A DNA stretch of 64,000 nucleotides from Nocardioides perillae. Its GTDB lineage: Bacteria; Actinomycetota; Actinomycetes; Propionibacteriales; Nocardioidaceae. Positions 1 through 11,467 of the stretch are shown here, one piece after another. The notes below the pieces were generated by a model. It was given only the letters and a program-made list of their open reading frames with translations. It was not told the DNA's origin and made no database searches. Location of the stretch: the NCBI RefSeq assembly GCF_013409425.1, contig NZ_JACCAC010000001.1, positions 1,302,001-1,366,000 on the forward strand. Reading direction: 5' to 3'. Position 1 is the stretch's first letter. Every line of letters starts with the position of its first letter. Position numbers and translations under genes: made by a program.

Positions 1-1
1 C

Positions 2-367
2 ACCGGCCTGGCCTCGATCGTGACCGGCGTGCTCTTCCTGCTCTCCACCTTCTTCACCCCGATCGTGAGCGCGATCCCGTCCGAGGCGGCTGTCCCGGCC
101 CTGGTCCTCGTCGGCTTCCTGATGATGCAGCAGGTCGCCCAGATCGCCTGGTCGGACCTCGAGATCGCGATCCCGGCATTCCTCACCATCGTGCTGATGC
201 CGTTCACCTACTCCATCTCGGTCGGCATCGGTGCCGGCTTCCTCGCCTACGTGCTGATCAAGCTCGTGCTCGGCAAGGCCCGTGTCGTCCACCCGCTGAT
301 GTGGGTCGTCGCCGCCTCCTTCGCGGTCTACTTCGCGATCGACCCGCTCACCGACCTGCTCACCTGA
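2..367 (+). CDS. NCS2-type purine permease, C-terminal part (5' end outside window)
   Basis: The reading frame is open from the left edge and ends at a TGA at 365-367. The roughly 120 visible residues form four or so hydrophobic segments and match the end of AzgA-like hypoxanthine/guanine permeases of the NCS2 (nucleobase:cation symporter 2) family, which import purines across the cytoplasmic membrane. A polar stretch with QVAQIAWSDLEIAIPAF between membrane segments is typical of this subfamily. Which purine is transported cannot be told from the fragment. The gene is closed by the long hairpin at 382-445. Confidence 0.75.
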   Translation, partial: TGLASIVTGVLFLLSTFFTPIVSAIPSEAAVPALVLVGFLMMQQVAQIAWSDLEIAIPAFLTIVLMPFTYSISVGIGAGFLAYVLIKLVLGKARVVHPLMWVVAASFAVYFAIDPLTDLLT

Positions 368-381
368 GCGCTCCACCGACC

Positions 382-445
382 CGGTAGTCCGACACACCTC
401 GGCCCTCCTGCGCCCGCGGGAGGGCCGAGGTGTGTCGGACTACCG
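382..445 (+). terminator. Long-stem hairpin terminator after the permease gene
   Basis: Two perfect 27-base arms (382-408 and 419-445, beginning CGGTAGTCCGACACACCTC) flank a 10-base loop. It lies 15 bases after the permease stop and before a same-strand gene, so it most likely ends permease transcription. There is no U-tract, as is common in high-GC actinobacteria. The stem is unusually long. Confidence 0.8.
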
Positions 446-478
446 CCAGCGGGACGGGGAACACCAGCACGGGGAATA

Positions 479-493
479 GTTAGCGCGGGTAAC
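479..493 (+). promoter_or_regulatory. Inverted repeat, candidate MarR operator
   Basis: GTTA (479-482) and TAAC (490-493) flank seven bases, 13 bases upstream of the MarR-family start codon. A small dyad at this place suits autoregulation by the MarR protein of its own gene and the MFS gene. No binding is shown by the sequence itself. Confidence 0.4.
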
Positions 494-506
494 GAGTTCA
501 CCCCAC

Positions 507-1034
507 GTGCCCGCCGCGACCGCCACCCCCAGCAGCCCCAGCAGCCCCACTGGCTCCACCACCACCACCGGCTCCACCACCACCACCGGCCCGAGCACCC
601 CGCCCACCCGCGGCGAGGCCGGGCTCGCGGCCGACCTGCGGCTCGCGGTGATGCGCCTGCGCCGCCGGCTGGCGGCGGAGCGGCAGCCGGGCAACGACCA
701 CAGCCTCACCGCGATGGCGGTGCTGGCCGGGCTGCTGCGCCACGGCGAGCTGACCGTCGGCGACCTCGCCGCGCGCGAGCGGGTGCAGCCGCCGTCGATG
801 ACGCGCACCGTGACCGCCCTCGAGGCCGAGGGCCTCGTGGCGCGCCGGCCGAGCGAGACCGACGGGCGCCAGGTCCTGGTCGCGCTGACCGCGGCCGGCC
901 GCGAGACGGTGCTCGCCGACCGGCGCCGCCGCGACGCCTGGCTCGCCCAGCGCCTCGGCGAGCTCACCCCCGACCAGCGCGCGACCCTGCGCGCCGCCGC
1001 CCCGATCCTGGCCGCGCTGGCCGAGGAGGACTGA
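507..1034 (+). CDS. MarR family transcriptional regulator
   Basis: A 175-residue protein with a winged helix-turn-helix of the MarR type: DLRLAVMRLRRRL starts the first helix, then LTVGDLAARERVQPPSMTRTV (recognition region) and a wing ending RRPSETDGRQVLVALTAAGR. MarR proteins act as dimeric repressors released by small ligands. The first 45 residues are a low-complexity Ser/Thr/Pro/Gly tail built from an 18-base tandem repeat (552-569 and 570-587), so the true start could lie downstream of the GTG used here. The MFS exporter begins 7 bases after its stop, a usual regulator-efflux pair. The ligand is unknown. Confidence 0.88.
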   Translation: MPAATATPSSPSSPTGSTTTTGSTTTTGPSTPPTRGEAGLAADLRLAVMRLRRRLAAERQPGNDHSLTAMAVLAGLLRHGELTVGDLAARERVQPPSMTRTVTALEAEGLVARRPSETDGRQVLVALTAAGRETVLADRRRRDAWLAQRLGELTPDQRATLRAAAPILAALAEED

Positions 1035-1040
1035 CGCCGC

Positions 1041-2330
1041 GTGAGCCCCACCTTCCGCTCGCTGCACAACCGCAACTACCGCCGCTACGCCGCCGGCGGC
1101 ATCGTGTCGAACACCGGCACGTGGATGCAGCGGGTCGCGCAGGACTGGTTGGTGCTCCAGCTCACCGCGAGCGGCACGGCGCTCGGCATCACCACCGGCC
1201 TGCAGTTCCTGCCGATGCTGCTGCTCGGCCCCTTCGCCGGGCTCGTCGCCGACCGGATGAGCAAGCTGCGGCTGCTGCAGCTGACCAACCTCGGCATGGC
1301 CGCCCCCGCCCTCGTGCTGGGCCTGCTCGCGGTCACGGGCGCCGCCGAGGCCTGGCACGTCTACGTCCTGGCCTTCCTGCTCGGCACCGCCGCCGCCTTC
1401 GACAACCCCGCGCGGCAGTCCTTCGTCTCCGAGATCGTCAGCGCCGACGACCTCACCAACGCGGTCGGCCTCAACTCCGCCTCGTTCAACGTCGCGCGCC
1501 TGGTCGGCCCCGCGGTCGCCGGTCTCCTCATCGCCGCGCTCGGCGGGGGAGCGCAGGCCACCGGCTGGGTGATCCTGCTCAACGCCGTCAGCTACGCCGC
1601 CCCCGTCTGGGCGCTGCGCCGCATGGACGCCTCCGCCCTCGACTCCCCGGCCCCCAGTCCGCGCCGCCCCGGTGCGCTGCGCGAGGGCGTGGCCTACGTC
1701 CGCGGCCGCCCCGACCTCGTGCTGGTCCTCGTGGTCGTCTTCCTGGCCGGCACCTTCGGCCTCAACTTCCAGCTCACCAGCGCCCTCATGGCCACGGAGG
1801 TCTTCGACAAGGGCGCCGGCGAGTACGGCGTGCTGGGCTCGATCCTCGCCGTCGGCTCGCTCAGCGGGGCACTGCTCGCCGCCCGCCGGCCCACGGTCCG
1901 GTTGCGGCTCGTCGTGGTCGCCGCCGTCGTCTTCGGAGTGGTCGAGGTCGCGGCCGGGCTGATGCCGACCTACGCCTCCTTCGCCGCCGTGCTGCCGCTG
2001 CTCGGCCTGGCCTCGCTGACGATGATCACCGCCGCGAACACCACGATGCAGCTCAAGACCGACCCGGGCATGCGGGGGCGGGTGATGGCGCTCTACATGA
2101 CGGTGTTCATGGGCGGCACCCCGCTCGGCTCGCCGGTGGTCGGCTGGGTGGGGGAGACCTTCGGTGCGCGCTGGACGCTGGTGCTCGGCGGCGGCGTGAC
2201 GGCCCTCGGCGTGCTGGTCGCGGCGGCGCTGCACGCCCGGCGTACCCGCGTTTTGACCCCTGTCGGGGCCGCGGGTAACCTCGGTCCTCGTGTCTGGGAC
2301 GACCAGGCCGTTGCGCGTGCCCGGAAGTAG
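1041..2330 (+). CDS. MFS transporter (EntS/enterobactin-exporter-like)
   Basis: A 429-residue major facilitator superfamily protein with about 12 hydrophobic segments. The N-terminus ([32 protein letters not shown]) and the conserved loop [11 protein letters not shown] are characteristic of the drug/siderophore exporter group (MFS_3). It probably exports a toxic compound by proton antiport and is likely controlled by the MarR protein encoded just upstream, with which it shares a transcript. The last 80 bases of the gene also contain a strong promoter-like sequence (2253-2281) that appears to serve rpsL. Confidence 0.87.
   Translation: MSPTFRSLHNRNYRRYAAGGIVSNTGTWMQRVAQDWLVLQLTASGTALGITTGLQFLPMLLLGPFAGLVADRMSKLRLLQLTNLGMAAPALVLGLLAVTGAAEAWHVYVLAFLLGTAAAFDNPARQSFVSEIVSADDLTNAVGLNSASFNVARLVGPAVAGLLIAALGGGAQATGWVILLNAVSYAAPVWALRRMDASALDSPAPSPRRPGALREGVAYVRGRPDLVLVLVVVFLAGTFGLNFQLTSALMATEVFDKGAGEYGVLGSILAVGSLSGALLAARRPTVRLRLVVVAAVVFGVVEVAAGLMPTYASFAAVLPLLGLASLTMITAANTTMQLKTDPGMRGRVMALYMTVFMGGTPLGSPVVGWVGETFGARWTLVLGGGVTALGVLVAAALHARRTRVLTPVGAAGNLGPRVWDDQAVARARK
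2253..2281 (+). promoter_or_regulatory. Promoter of the str operon (rpsL), inside the MFS gene end
   Basis: A -35 box TTGACC (2253-2258), a 17-base spacer and a -10 box TAACCT (2276-2281) fit the primary sigma factor consensus closely. Transcription would start near 2288, giving rpsL a leader of about 245 bases. Confidence 0.65.
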
Positions 2331-2394
2331 CCGACAGCAGACCTGACCGGCCCGGGTGCACCCAGCGAACCACGCACGACTCCTGCTCCAGGGC

Positions 2395-2415
2395 CGACAC
2401 GCCCGACCGCGGGGG
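2395..2415 (+). repeat. 21-base leader motif shared with the S10 operon (copy 1)
   Basis: The 21 bases beginning CGACACGCCC and ending CGCGGGGG are repeated exactly at 9423-9443. Both copies lie in the untranslated leader of a ribosomal protein operon, here 116 bases before the rpsL start codon. The shared place suggests a common RNA or DNA regulatory element rather than chance. Confidence 0.6.
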
Positions 2416-2531
2416 CTGCGCGCGGCCTGGGCGGTGGCGGCCGGGGGCGAGCGCACCACCCGGACCACCGCAGCACGTCGTTCCCGGCAGGTCGCCGGGT
2501 CCTGAGAGACAACACGAAGGGGAACCACCCG

Positions 2532-2906
2532 GTGCCCACCATCAACCAGCTGGTCCGCAAGGGCCGCCAGGACAAGGTGTCGAAGAACAAGACGCCTGCC
2601 CTGAAGGGTTCGCCGCAGCGCCGAGGCGTCTGCACCCGCGTCTACACCACCACGCCGAAGAAGCCGAACTCCGCCCTCCGCAAGGTCGCCCGCGTGCGCC
2701 TGTCGAGCGGCGTCGAGGTCACTGCCTACATCCCCGGCGTGGGCCACAACCTCCAGGAGCACTCCATCGTGCTCGTGCGCGGCGGTCGTGTGAAGGACCT
2801 GCCCGGCGTGCGCTACAAGATCATCCGCGGCTCGCTCGACACCCAGGGCGTCAAGAACCGCAAGCAGGCCCGCAGCCGCTACGGCGCGAAGAAGGAGAAG
2901 AGCTGA
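2532..2906 (+). CDS. rpsL: 30S ribosomal protein S12
   Basis: The 124-residue protein is a full-length S12, the decoding-centre protein of the small subunit. The streptomycin-determining lysines are wild type: K43 in [12 protein letters not shown] and K88 in [12 protein letters not shown], so the sequence predicts streptomycin sensitivity at this locus. It is the first gene of the str operon, read from the promoter within the MFS gene. Its TGA overlaps the rpsG ATG by one base (TGATG), which favours translational coupling. Confidence 0.98.
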   Translation: MPTINQLVRKGRQDKVSKNKTPALKGSPQRRGVCTRVYTTTPKKPNSALRKVARVRLSSGVEVTAYIPGVGHNLQEHSIVLVRGGRVKDLPGVRYKIIRGSLDTQGVKNRKQARSRYGAKKEKS

Positions 2907-3376
2907 TGCCGCGCAAGGGTCCCGCTCCGAAGCGTCCCATCGACGTCGACCCGGTCTACGGGTCGCCGCTGGTCTCCCAGCTGGTGAGCAAGGTGCTGAT
3001 CGACGGCAAGAAGCAGGTCGCGCAGCGCATCGTCTACACCGCCCTCGAGGGCTGCCGCGAGAAGACCGGCACCGACCCGGTCGTCACGCTCAAGCGCGCG
3101 CTCGACAACGTCAAGCCGGCCCTGGAGGTCAAGTCCCGCCGCGTCGGCGGTGCGACCTACCAGGTCCCGATCGAGGTCAAGGCCAACCGCAGCACCACGC
3201 TGGCGCTGCGCTGGCTGGTCGGCTACGCCCAGGACCGTCGCGAGAAGACGATGTCCGAGCGTCTGATGAACGAGATCCTCGACGCCTCCAACGGCCTCGG
3301 TGCCGCGGTGAAGAAGCGCGAGGACACGCACAAGATGGCCGAGTCGAACAAGGCCTTCGCCCACTACCGCTGGTGA
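2906..3376 (+). CDS. rpsG: 30S ribosomal protein S7
   Basis: A 156-residue S7 ([20 protein letters not shown] start), the primary 16S rRNA 3'-domain binder that nucleates assembly of the head of the small subunit. Length and the ending AFAHYRW match actinobacterial orthologues. In many bacteria S7 represses its own operon by binding the rpsL-rpsG junction; here the genes overlap by one base, so coupling is likely. A hairpin at 3382-3420 follows and may lower read-through into fusA. Confidence 0.98.
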   Translation: MPRKGPAPKRPIDVDPVYGSPLVSQLVSKVLIDGKKQVAQRIVYTALEGCREKTGTDPVVTLKRALDNVKPALEVKSRRVGGATYQVPIEVKANRSTTLALRWLVGYAQDRREKTMSERLMNEILDASNGLGAAVKKREDTHKMAESNKAFAHYRW

Positions 3377-3381
3377 CCTGA

Positions 3382-3420
3382 CCGGGGACGCCTCCCGCCC
3401 GCGCGGGCAGGCGTCCCCGG
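3382..3420 (+). terminator. Hairpin between rpsG and fusA (partial terminator or attenuator)
   Basis: Perfect 12-base arms CCGGGGACGCCT (3382-3393) and AGGCGTCCCCGG (3409-3420) enclose 15 bases that can form their own GC-rich dyad. It starts 5 bases after the rpsG stop. Because fusA follows on the same strand without a clear new promoter, partial termination is as likely as a full stop. Confidence 0.6.
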
Positions 3421-3462
3421 CACACCGGCTCCACCGACCTACCGAGGGACTGAGACTTCCAA

Positions 3463-5574
<2,112 letters not shown>

Positions 5575-5643
5575 CCTCGCACGGCCCTCGGCCCCACCGC
5601 ACCACCACGAGTCAAGCAACCAATCCACCAGGAGGAGCCCCCA

Positions 5644-6837
<1,194 letters not shown>

Positions 6838-6870
6838 TCCCCGCGGTCGGCTGACCGCACCCGCACCAGA

Positions 6871-6908
6871 CGAGAGGCCCCACCCGGTTCGCCGGGTGGG
6901 GCCTCTCG
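6871..6908 (+). terminator. Terminator of the str operon
   Basis: Perfect 17-base arms (6871-6887 and 6892-6908, CGAGAGGCCCCACCCGG and its complement) close a TTCG tetraloop, 33 bases after the tuf stop. This is the clear end of the rpsL-rpsG-fusA-tuf transcript. Confidence 0.88.
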
Positions 6909-6938
6909 CCGTACGCCGTCACGAGAGGTCGTCCGCCC

Positions 6939-7697
6939 GTGGACCCCCAGCCCCCCACCGCCCGCGCCGGGCGTCCTGCCGGCGCCGTGCGGCCCGCGCG
7001 CCCGCACCACAAGCTCACCGAGGACGGGCGGCGCGTGCGCGAGGTGCTGACCTACTCGCGGCGCGGCAGTCGCTTCGACGCCCGGCAGGAGGCGGCGTGG
7101 GCCGCCCACGCCGAGGCGTGGGTGGTGCCCGACGAGGCGGTGGACGCCGACGGCTTCTCGCTCGCCGACTGGTTCGGCCGCGAGGCGCCCCTCGTCGTCG
7201 AGATCGGCTCGGGCACGGGGGAGGCCACCGCGGCCCTGGCGGCGGCCCGCCCCGACGTCGACGTGCTCGCCCTCGAGGTGTGGCGCCCGGGCGTCGCCGA
7301 GGGCCTGGGACGCGTCGCGGCCGCCGGCGCCACCAACGTGCGCTTCTGCTCCGTCGACGCCGTGTGGTTCCTCGAGCACGTCGTGGCCGAGGGCGCGCTC
7401 GCCGAGCTGTGGACCTTCTTCCCCGACCCGTGGCCGAAGAAGCGCCACCACAAGCGCCGCCTGGTCAACCCCGCCTTCGCCGCGGTCGCCGCCCGCCGGC
7501 TCGCGCCGGGCGCCACCTGGCGCCTGGCCACCGACTGGGCCGACTACGCCGAGCAGGTCCGCGAGGTGCTCGACGCCGAGCCGCTGCTCACCGGCGGCGA
7601 GGTGCCGCGGTGGGAGCCGCGCCCGCTCACGAAGTTCGAGCGCAAGGGCCTCGCCGCCGAGCGGCGCATCGTCGACCTGGCCTACCGCCGCGCGTGA
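6939..7697 (+). CDS. trmB: tRNA (guanine-N7-)-methyltransferase
   Basis: A 252-residue TrmB that uses S-adenosylmethionine to make 7-methylguanosine at position 46 of tRNA. The SAM-binding motif is VVEIGSGTGE (residues 86-95), and the family signature FFPDPWPKKRHHKRR lies at 160-174. A basic, proline-rich N-terminal extension of about 25 residues precedes the conserved part; the GTG start is chosen because it follows the str terminator closely. It is probably transcribed alone. Confidence 0.93.
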   Translation: MDPQPPTARAGRPAGAVRPARPHHKLTEDGRRVREVLTYSRRGSRFDARQEAAWAAHAEAWVVPDEAVDADGFSLADWFGREAPLVVEIGSGTGEATAALAAARPDVDVLALEVWRPGVAEGLGRVAAAGATNVRFCSVDAVWFLEHVVAEGALAELWTFFPDPWPKKRHHKRRLVNPAFAAVAARRLAPGATWRLATDWADYAEQVREVLDAEPLLTGGEVPRWEPRPLTKFERKGLAAERRIVDLAYRRA

Positions 7698-7753
7698 CGG
7701 GCGCCGACGTGCCGACCGGCAGGTGACGTGCCGCCGGTCTGCCGTTGAACGCG

Positions 7754-7792
7754 CAAGCATGCTTGTGCCCCGGCGGCGTGCGGGCGCATGAT
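7754..7792 (+). promoter_or_regulatory. Candidate promoter with overlapping palindrome before the subtilase gene
   Basis: A -35-like TTGTGC (7763-7768), an 18-base spacer and a -10-like CATGAT (7787-7792) precede the protease gene. The perfect 12-base palindrome CAAGCATGCTTG (7754-7765) overlaps the -35 box, a place where a dimeric regulator could block RNA polymerase. The regulator is unknown. Confidence 0.4.
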
Positions 7793-7875
7793 CCGCGTGG
7801 CGGTGCGAGCGCACCGCCCGCTGTCCGTTTCTCGGGACGGCGCCGTCACCGGGCCCGCGGGTCCGGAGAGGAGTC

Positions 7876-9087
7876 GTGCGGATGCACACCTTGCGCAAGC
7901 CTGCCCTCGTGGCAGCAGCCACCGCCCTCGCCCTGGCCACCGTGCCGGGGCTGGCGACCAGCGGGGCCACCGGCGCCCCGGCCGACGGCCGCGGTGCGGC
8001 CGGCGGGAAGGCACCCCTCGTCCAGGCCGAGGACGCCCTCGCCGGGCAGTACGTCGTGATGCTCGAGGAGGGCGCGTCGATGCGCGACGTCGCCGCCGCC
8101 CGCGCCGCGGCCCGCGACACCGGCGCCCGGGTGACCCGGGTCTACCCCCACCTGCGCGGCTACGCCGCCGAGATGAGCGCCGACCAGGTCGACGCCGCCC
8201 GGGCCAACCCCGACGTGGCCTTCGTGCAGGAGGACCAGCAGGTCACCCTGTCCGCTGACCAGACCGGGGCGACCTGGGGCCTCGACCGCTCCGACCAGCG
8301 GCCCCGCTCGCTCGACGGCACCTACCGCTACAGCCGCACCGGCTCGGGCGTGCGGGTCTTCGTCATCGACACCGGCATCAACCGCTCGCACACCGACTTC
8401 GGCGGCCGCGTCACCACCGGTGCGAGCGCGATCAACGACGGCCGCGGCTCCTCGGACTGCAACGGCCACGGCACCCACGTCGCCGGCACGGTCGGCGGCG
8501 CTCGCTGGGGCGTCGCCAAGGCCGTGACGCTCGTGCCGGTGCGCGTGCTCGACTGCCGCGGGAGCGGCGCCACCTCCGGCGTCATCGCCGGCATGGACTG
8601 GGTCGCCGGGCAGACCGGCGGCGCCCGGGTCGCCAACATGAGCCTCGGCGGCCCGGCGGACACCGCGACCGACGCCGCCGTCGGCCGGATGGTCTCCTCC
8701 GGCGTCACCGTCGTGGTGGCCGCGGGCAACGAGAGCCAGAACGCCTGCAACGTCTCCCCGGCGCGGGCGGCCTCCGCGATCACGGTCGGCTCGACCACCA
8801 GCAGCGACGCGCGCTCGTCGTTCTCCAACTACGGCGGCTGCGTCGACCTCTTCGCGCCGGGCAGCTCGATCACCTCGGCCTGGTGGACCTCCACGACGGC
8901 GACCAACACCATCTCCGGCACCTCGATGGCGGCGCCGCACGTCGCGGGCGCGGCCGCGCTCTACCTGCAGGGCAACCCCGGGGCCAGCGCGAGCACGGTG
9001 ACCAACGCCCTGCTGGCCAACGCCACCACCGGCCTGGTGAGCGGGGCCAACGGCTCGCCGAACCGCCTGCTCTACACCGCTCCCTGA
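7876..9087 (+). CDS. Secreted S8 family serine protease (subtilisin/proteinase K-like)
   Basis: A 403-residue extracellular protease. A Sec signal peptide (residues 1 to about 35, hydrophobic ALVAAATALALATVPGLA) is followed by an I9 inhibitor propeptide (GQYVVMLEEGAS to VQEDQQV, about 57-123) and a subtilisin catalytic domain. The triad is D165 in VFVIDTGI, H198 in GHGTHVAGT and S350 in SGTSMAAPH; N285 in AAGNES supplies the oxyanion hole. The DRSDQR start of the mature part and paired cysteines suggest the proteinase K/aqualysin group. The GTG start has an excellent GGAGAGGAG site. It stands alone between two terminators. Confidence 0.93.
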   Translation: MRMHTLRKPALVAAATALALATVPGLATSGATGAPADGRGAAGGKAPLVQAEDALAGQYVVMLEEGASMRDVAAARAAARDTGARVTRVYPHLRGYAAEMSADQVDAARANPDVAFVQEDQQVTLSADQTGATWGLDRSDQRPRSLDGTYRYSRTGSGVRVFVIDTGINRSHTDFGGRVTTGASAINDGRGSSDCNGHGTHVAGTVGGARWGVAKAVTLVPVRVLDCRGSGATSGVIAGMDWVAGQTGGARVANMSLGGPADTATDAAVGRMVSSGVTVVVAAGNESQNACNVSPARAASAITVGSTTSSDARSSFSNYGGCVDLFAPGSSITSAWWTSTTATNTISGTSMAAPHVAGAAALYLQGNPGASASTVTNALLANATTGLVSGANGSPNRLLYTAP

Positions 9088-9101
9088 CCCACCCGCACGG
9101 C

Positions 9102-9134
9102 ACGAGGGCCCCGGGCGACGCCCGGGGCCCTCGT
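9102..9134 (+). terminator. Terminator after the subtilase gene
   Basis: Perfect 15-base arms ACGAGGGCCCCGGGC (9102-9116) and its complement (9120-9134) with a 3-base loop, 14 bases after the protease stop. Confidence 0.85.
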
Positions 9135-9211
9135 CGCGCGCCCGGCTCCCGGCGCGCCGCGGCTCCTGGGGGAGCTCGCAGGGGGCTCGCGGGGGAGCTC
9201 GCCGGAACGAT

Positions 9212-9240
9212 TTGGCGTGCTGGGTGATGTCTGCCAAGAT
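9212..9240 (+). promoter_or_regulatory. Candidate promoter of the S10-spc operon
   Basis: TTGGCG (9212-9217), a 17-base spacer and CAAGAT (9235-9240) resemble a primary sigma promoter. Start of transcription would be near 9247, leaving an untranslated leader of about 294 bases before rpsJ. The whole stretch 9135-9540 holds no convincing gene: a short open frame in it lacks a ribosome binding site and family features. Confidence 0.5.
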
Positions 9241-9422
9241 GGTCCGGTTGCTCCGGCGGGTCGCCGGGGTGCGGCACACCTTGACCACTGAATCGCGTCT
9301 CCTGATCGAGCCGGTGGTCTGGCGTGCAGCCGCACCGGTGCAGGGGACCCGATCAGCCCGACGAACCCGTCGGGCGCCACCAGAGGATCAGCAGACCAGC
9401 GGACAGCCGCGTGCAGCATGCG

Positions 9423-9443
9423 CGACACGCCCGACCGCGGGGG
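9423..9443 (+). repeat. 21-base leader motif shared with the str operon (copy 2)
   Basis: An exact copy of the motif at 2395-2415, here 97 bases upstream of the rpsJ start. The bases just after it (GTCG) allow a short hairpin of CCGACC with GGGTCG-like bases around GCGG, which would put a structured element in the leader of this operon. Confidence 0.6.
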
Positions 9444-9540
9444 TCGCTGGTCGGCGGAGGAGCGACGGGCGGTGCGGATCCACCCGGAGACGCGTCGTGA
9501 CCTGCACGTGGCACTGAAGACGTAAGGACGAGAGAGACCT

Positions 9541-9849
9541 ATGGCGGGACAGAAGATCCGCATCAGGCTCAAGGCCTATGACCACGAGGTGATCGACACC
9601 TCGGCGCGGAAGATCGTGGACACGGTGACCCGCACGGGCGCCAAGGTCGCTGGCCCGGTGCCGCTGCCGACCGAGAAGAACGTCTACTGCGTCATCCGCT
9701 CGCCCCACAAGTACAAGGACTCTCGCGAGCACTTCGAGATGCGCACCCACAAGCGCCTCATCGACATCATCGACCCCACGCCGAAGACCGTCGACTCGCT
9801 CATGCGCCTCGACCTGCCGGCGGGCGTCGACATCGAGATCAAGCTCTGA
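9541..9849 (+). CDS. rpsJ: 30S ribosomal protein S10
   Basis: The 102-residue S10 (NusE) is a small-subunit head protein and also part of the NusB-NusE antitermination complex. The sequence [19 protein letters not shown] to the end [11 protein letters not shown] is typical. It is the first gene of the S10-spc run; a GAGAGA site precedes its ATG and rplC follows 10 bases after the stop. Confidence 0.98.
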   Translation: MAGQKIRIRLKAYDHEVIDTSARKIVDTVTRTGAKVAGPVPLPTEKNVYCVIRSPHKYKDSREHFEMRTHKRLIDIIDPTPKTVDSLMRLDLPAGVDIEIKL

Positions 9850-9859
9850 GGTCGGAGAC

Positions 9860-10525
9860 ATGACGAACACCCTGGAACACAGCCTCAAGGGTCTGCTCGG
9901 CACCAAGCTCGGCATGACCCAGGTCTGGGACGCGGACAACCGCATCGTCCCGGTGACCGTCGTCGCCGCGACCACCAACGTCGTGACGCAGGTCCGCTCT
10001 CCCGAGGTCGACGGCTACAACGCCGTGCAGATCGGCTTCGGCGAGATCGAGGGCCGCAAGGTCACCAAGCCGCAGGCCGGCCACTTCGACAAGGCCGGGG
10101 TCACCCCCCGCCGCCACCTGGTCGAGGTCCGCACCGCCGACGCCGCGTCCTACACCGTCGGGCAGGAGATCACCCCCGACGTGTTCGCCGCCGGCGACGT
10201 GGTCGACGTGACCGCCACCAGCAAGGGCAAGGGCTTCGCCGGCACGATGAAGCGCCACGGCTTCGCCGGCGTCTCGGCCTCGCACGGTGCCCACCGCAAC
10301 CACCGCAAGCCGGGCTCCATCGGCGCCTGCGCGACCCCCGGTCGCGTCTTCAAGGGCATGCGGATGTCGGGCCGGATGGGTGGCGACACCGTCACGACCC
10401 AGAACGTCACGGTGCACGCCGTCGACGCCGAGAAGGGCCTCGTGCTGCTGAAGGGTGCCGTCCCCGGCCCCAAGGGCGGCGTCGTGGTGCTGCGCTCGGC
10501 CGTGAAGAAGGAGGGCCGCAAGTGA
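9860..10525 (+). CDS. rplC: 50S ribosomal protein L3
   Basis: A 221-residue L3 that binds 23S rRNA early in assembly and reaches towards the peptidyl transferase centre. [13 protein letters not shown] at the N-terminus and the loop [14 protein letters not shown] followed by [15 protein letters not shown] are family signatures. Its stop overlaps the rplD start by 4 bases (GTGA). Confidence 0.98.
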   Translation: MTNTLEHSLKGLLGTKLGMTQVWDADNRIVPVTVVAATTNVVTQVRSPEVDGYNAVQIGFGEIEGRKVTKPQAGHFDKAGVTPRRHLVEVRTADAASYTVGQEITPDVFAAGDVVDVTATSKGKGFAGTMKRHGFAGVSASHGAHRNHRKPGSIGACATPGRVFKGMRMSGRMGGDTVTTQNVTVHAVDAEKGLVLLKGAVPGPKGGVVVLRSAVKKEGRK

Positions 10526-11139
10526 GCGCCGCCAAGAAGGTCGACTTCCCGGCCGACGTCTTCGACGTCGACGTGAGCGTCGCCGTGATCCACCAGGTCG
10601 TGGTGGCCCAGCAGGCCGCCGCCCGCCAGGGCACCCACGCCACCAAGACCCGCGCCGACGTGCGCGGTGGTGGCCGCAAGCCCTACAAGCAGAAGGGCAC
10701 CGGCCGCGCCCGCCAGGGCTCGACCCGCGCCCCGCAGTTCGCCGGTGGTGGCGTCGTGCACGGCCCGCAGCCGCGCAGCTACGACCAGCGGACCCCCAAG
10801 AAGATGAAGGCCGCCGCCCTCAAGGGCGCGCTGACCGACCGCGCCCGCAACGGCCGCATCCACGTCGTCGACGCGCTGGTCTCCGGCGAGAAGCCCTCGA
10901 CCAAGGCCGCCCTGGCCTCGCTCGCGGACCTCTCGACGCGCCGCCGCTTCCTCGTCGTGCTCGAGCGCAGCGACACCCTCACGTGGCTCTCGCTGCGCAA
11001 CGCGCCCGACGTGCACCTGATCGCGGTCGACCAGCTCAACACCTACGACGTGTTGCTCAGCGACGACGTGGTGTTCAGCCAGGCCGCGTACGACGCCTTC
11101 GTCGCCCGCTTCGCCACCGCCGAGGAGGCCGCCCAGTGA
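10522..11139 (+). CDS. rplD: 50S ribosomal protein L4
   Basis: A 205-residue L4 with the long basic loop ([26 protein letters not shown] region) that lines the peptide exit tunnel near the macrolide site. In E. coli L4 represses the S10 operon by acting on its leader; whether this happens here is unknown. It overlaps rplC and rplW by 4 bases each. Confidence 0.98.
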   Translation: MSAAKKVDFPADVFDVDVSVAVIHQVVVAQQAAARQGTHATKTRADVRGGGRKPYKQKGTGRARQGSTRAPQFAGGGVVHGPQPRSYDQRTPKKMKAAALKGALTDRARNGRIHVVDALVSGEKPSTKAALASLADLSTRRRFLVVLERSDTLTWLSLRNAPDVHLIAVDQLNTYDVLLSDDVVFSQAAYDAFVARFATAEEAAQ

Positions 11140-11441
11140 GCACGCTGCACAAGGACCCCCGCGACGTCGTGATCGCGCCGGTCGTGTCGGAGAAGAGCTA
11201 CAGCCTGCTCGACGAGGGCAAGTACACCTTCCTCGTGCGGCCCGACTCCAACAAGACCGAGATCAAGATCGCCGTCGAGAAGATCTTCGACGTCAAGGTC
11301 GTCTCGGTGAACACGATCAACCGCCAGGGCAAGGCGCGTCGCACCCGCTTCGGCATCGGCCGCCGGCCGAACACCAAGCGCGCGATCGTGACCCTGCGCG
11401 AGGGCGACCGCATCGACATCTTCGGAGGTCCGGTCTCCTGA
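11136..11441 (+). CDS. rplW: 50S ribosomal protein L23
   Basis: A 101-residue L23 beside the exit tunnel, a docking site for trigger factor and SRP. The GTG at 11136 overlaps the rplD stop (GTGA); a longer frame reaching back into rplD is not used because it would lie wholly inside that gene. [19 protein letters not shown] and [16 protein letters not shown] are typical. Confidence 0.97.
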   Translation: MSTLHKDPRDVVIAPVVSEKSYSLLDEGKYTFLVRPDSNKTEIKIAVEKIFDVKVVSVNTINRQGKARRTRFGIGRRPNTKRAIVTLREGDRIDIFGGPVS

Positions 11442-11467
11442 CCGGATGACGAGCGAGGACTGAACTG

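Noticed and set aside
552..587. CRISPR-like or regulatory tandem repeat
   Set aside because: The two 18-base units are coding for the Thr-rich tail of the MarR protein and have no spacers; no CRISPR array is present in the window.
9212..9517. Open frame in the leader of rpsJ
   Set aside because: No ribosome binding site, Arg-rich composition and it covers the promoter and leader motif.
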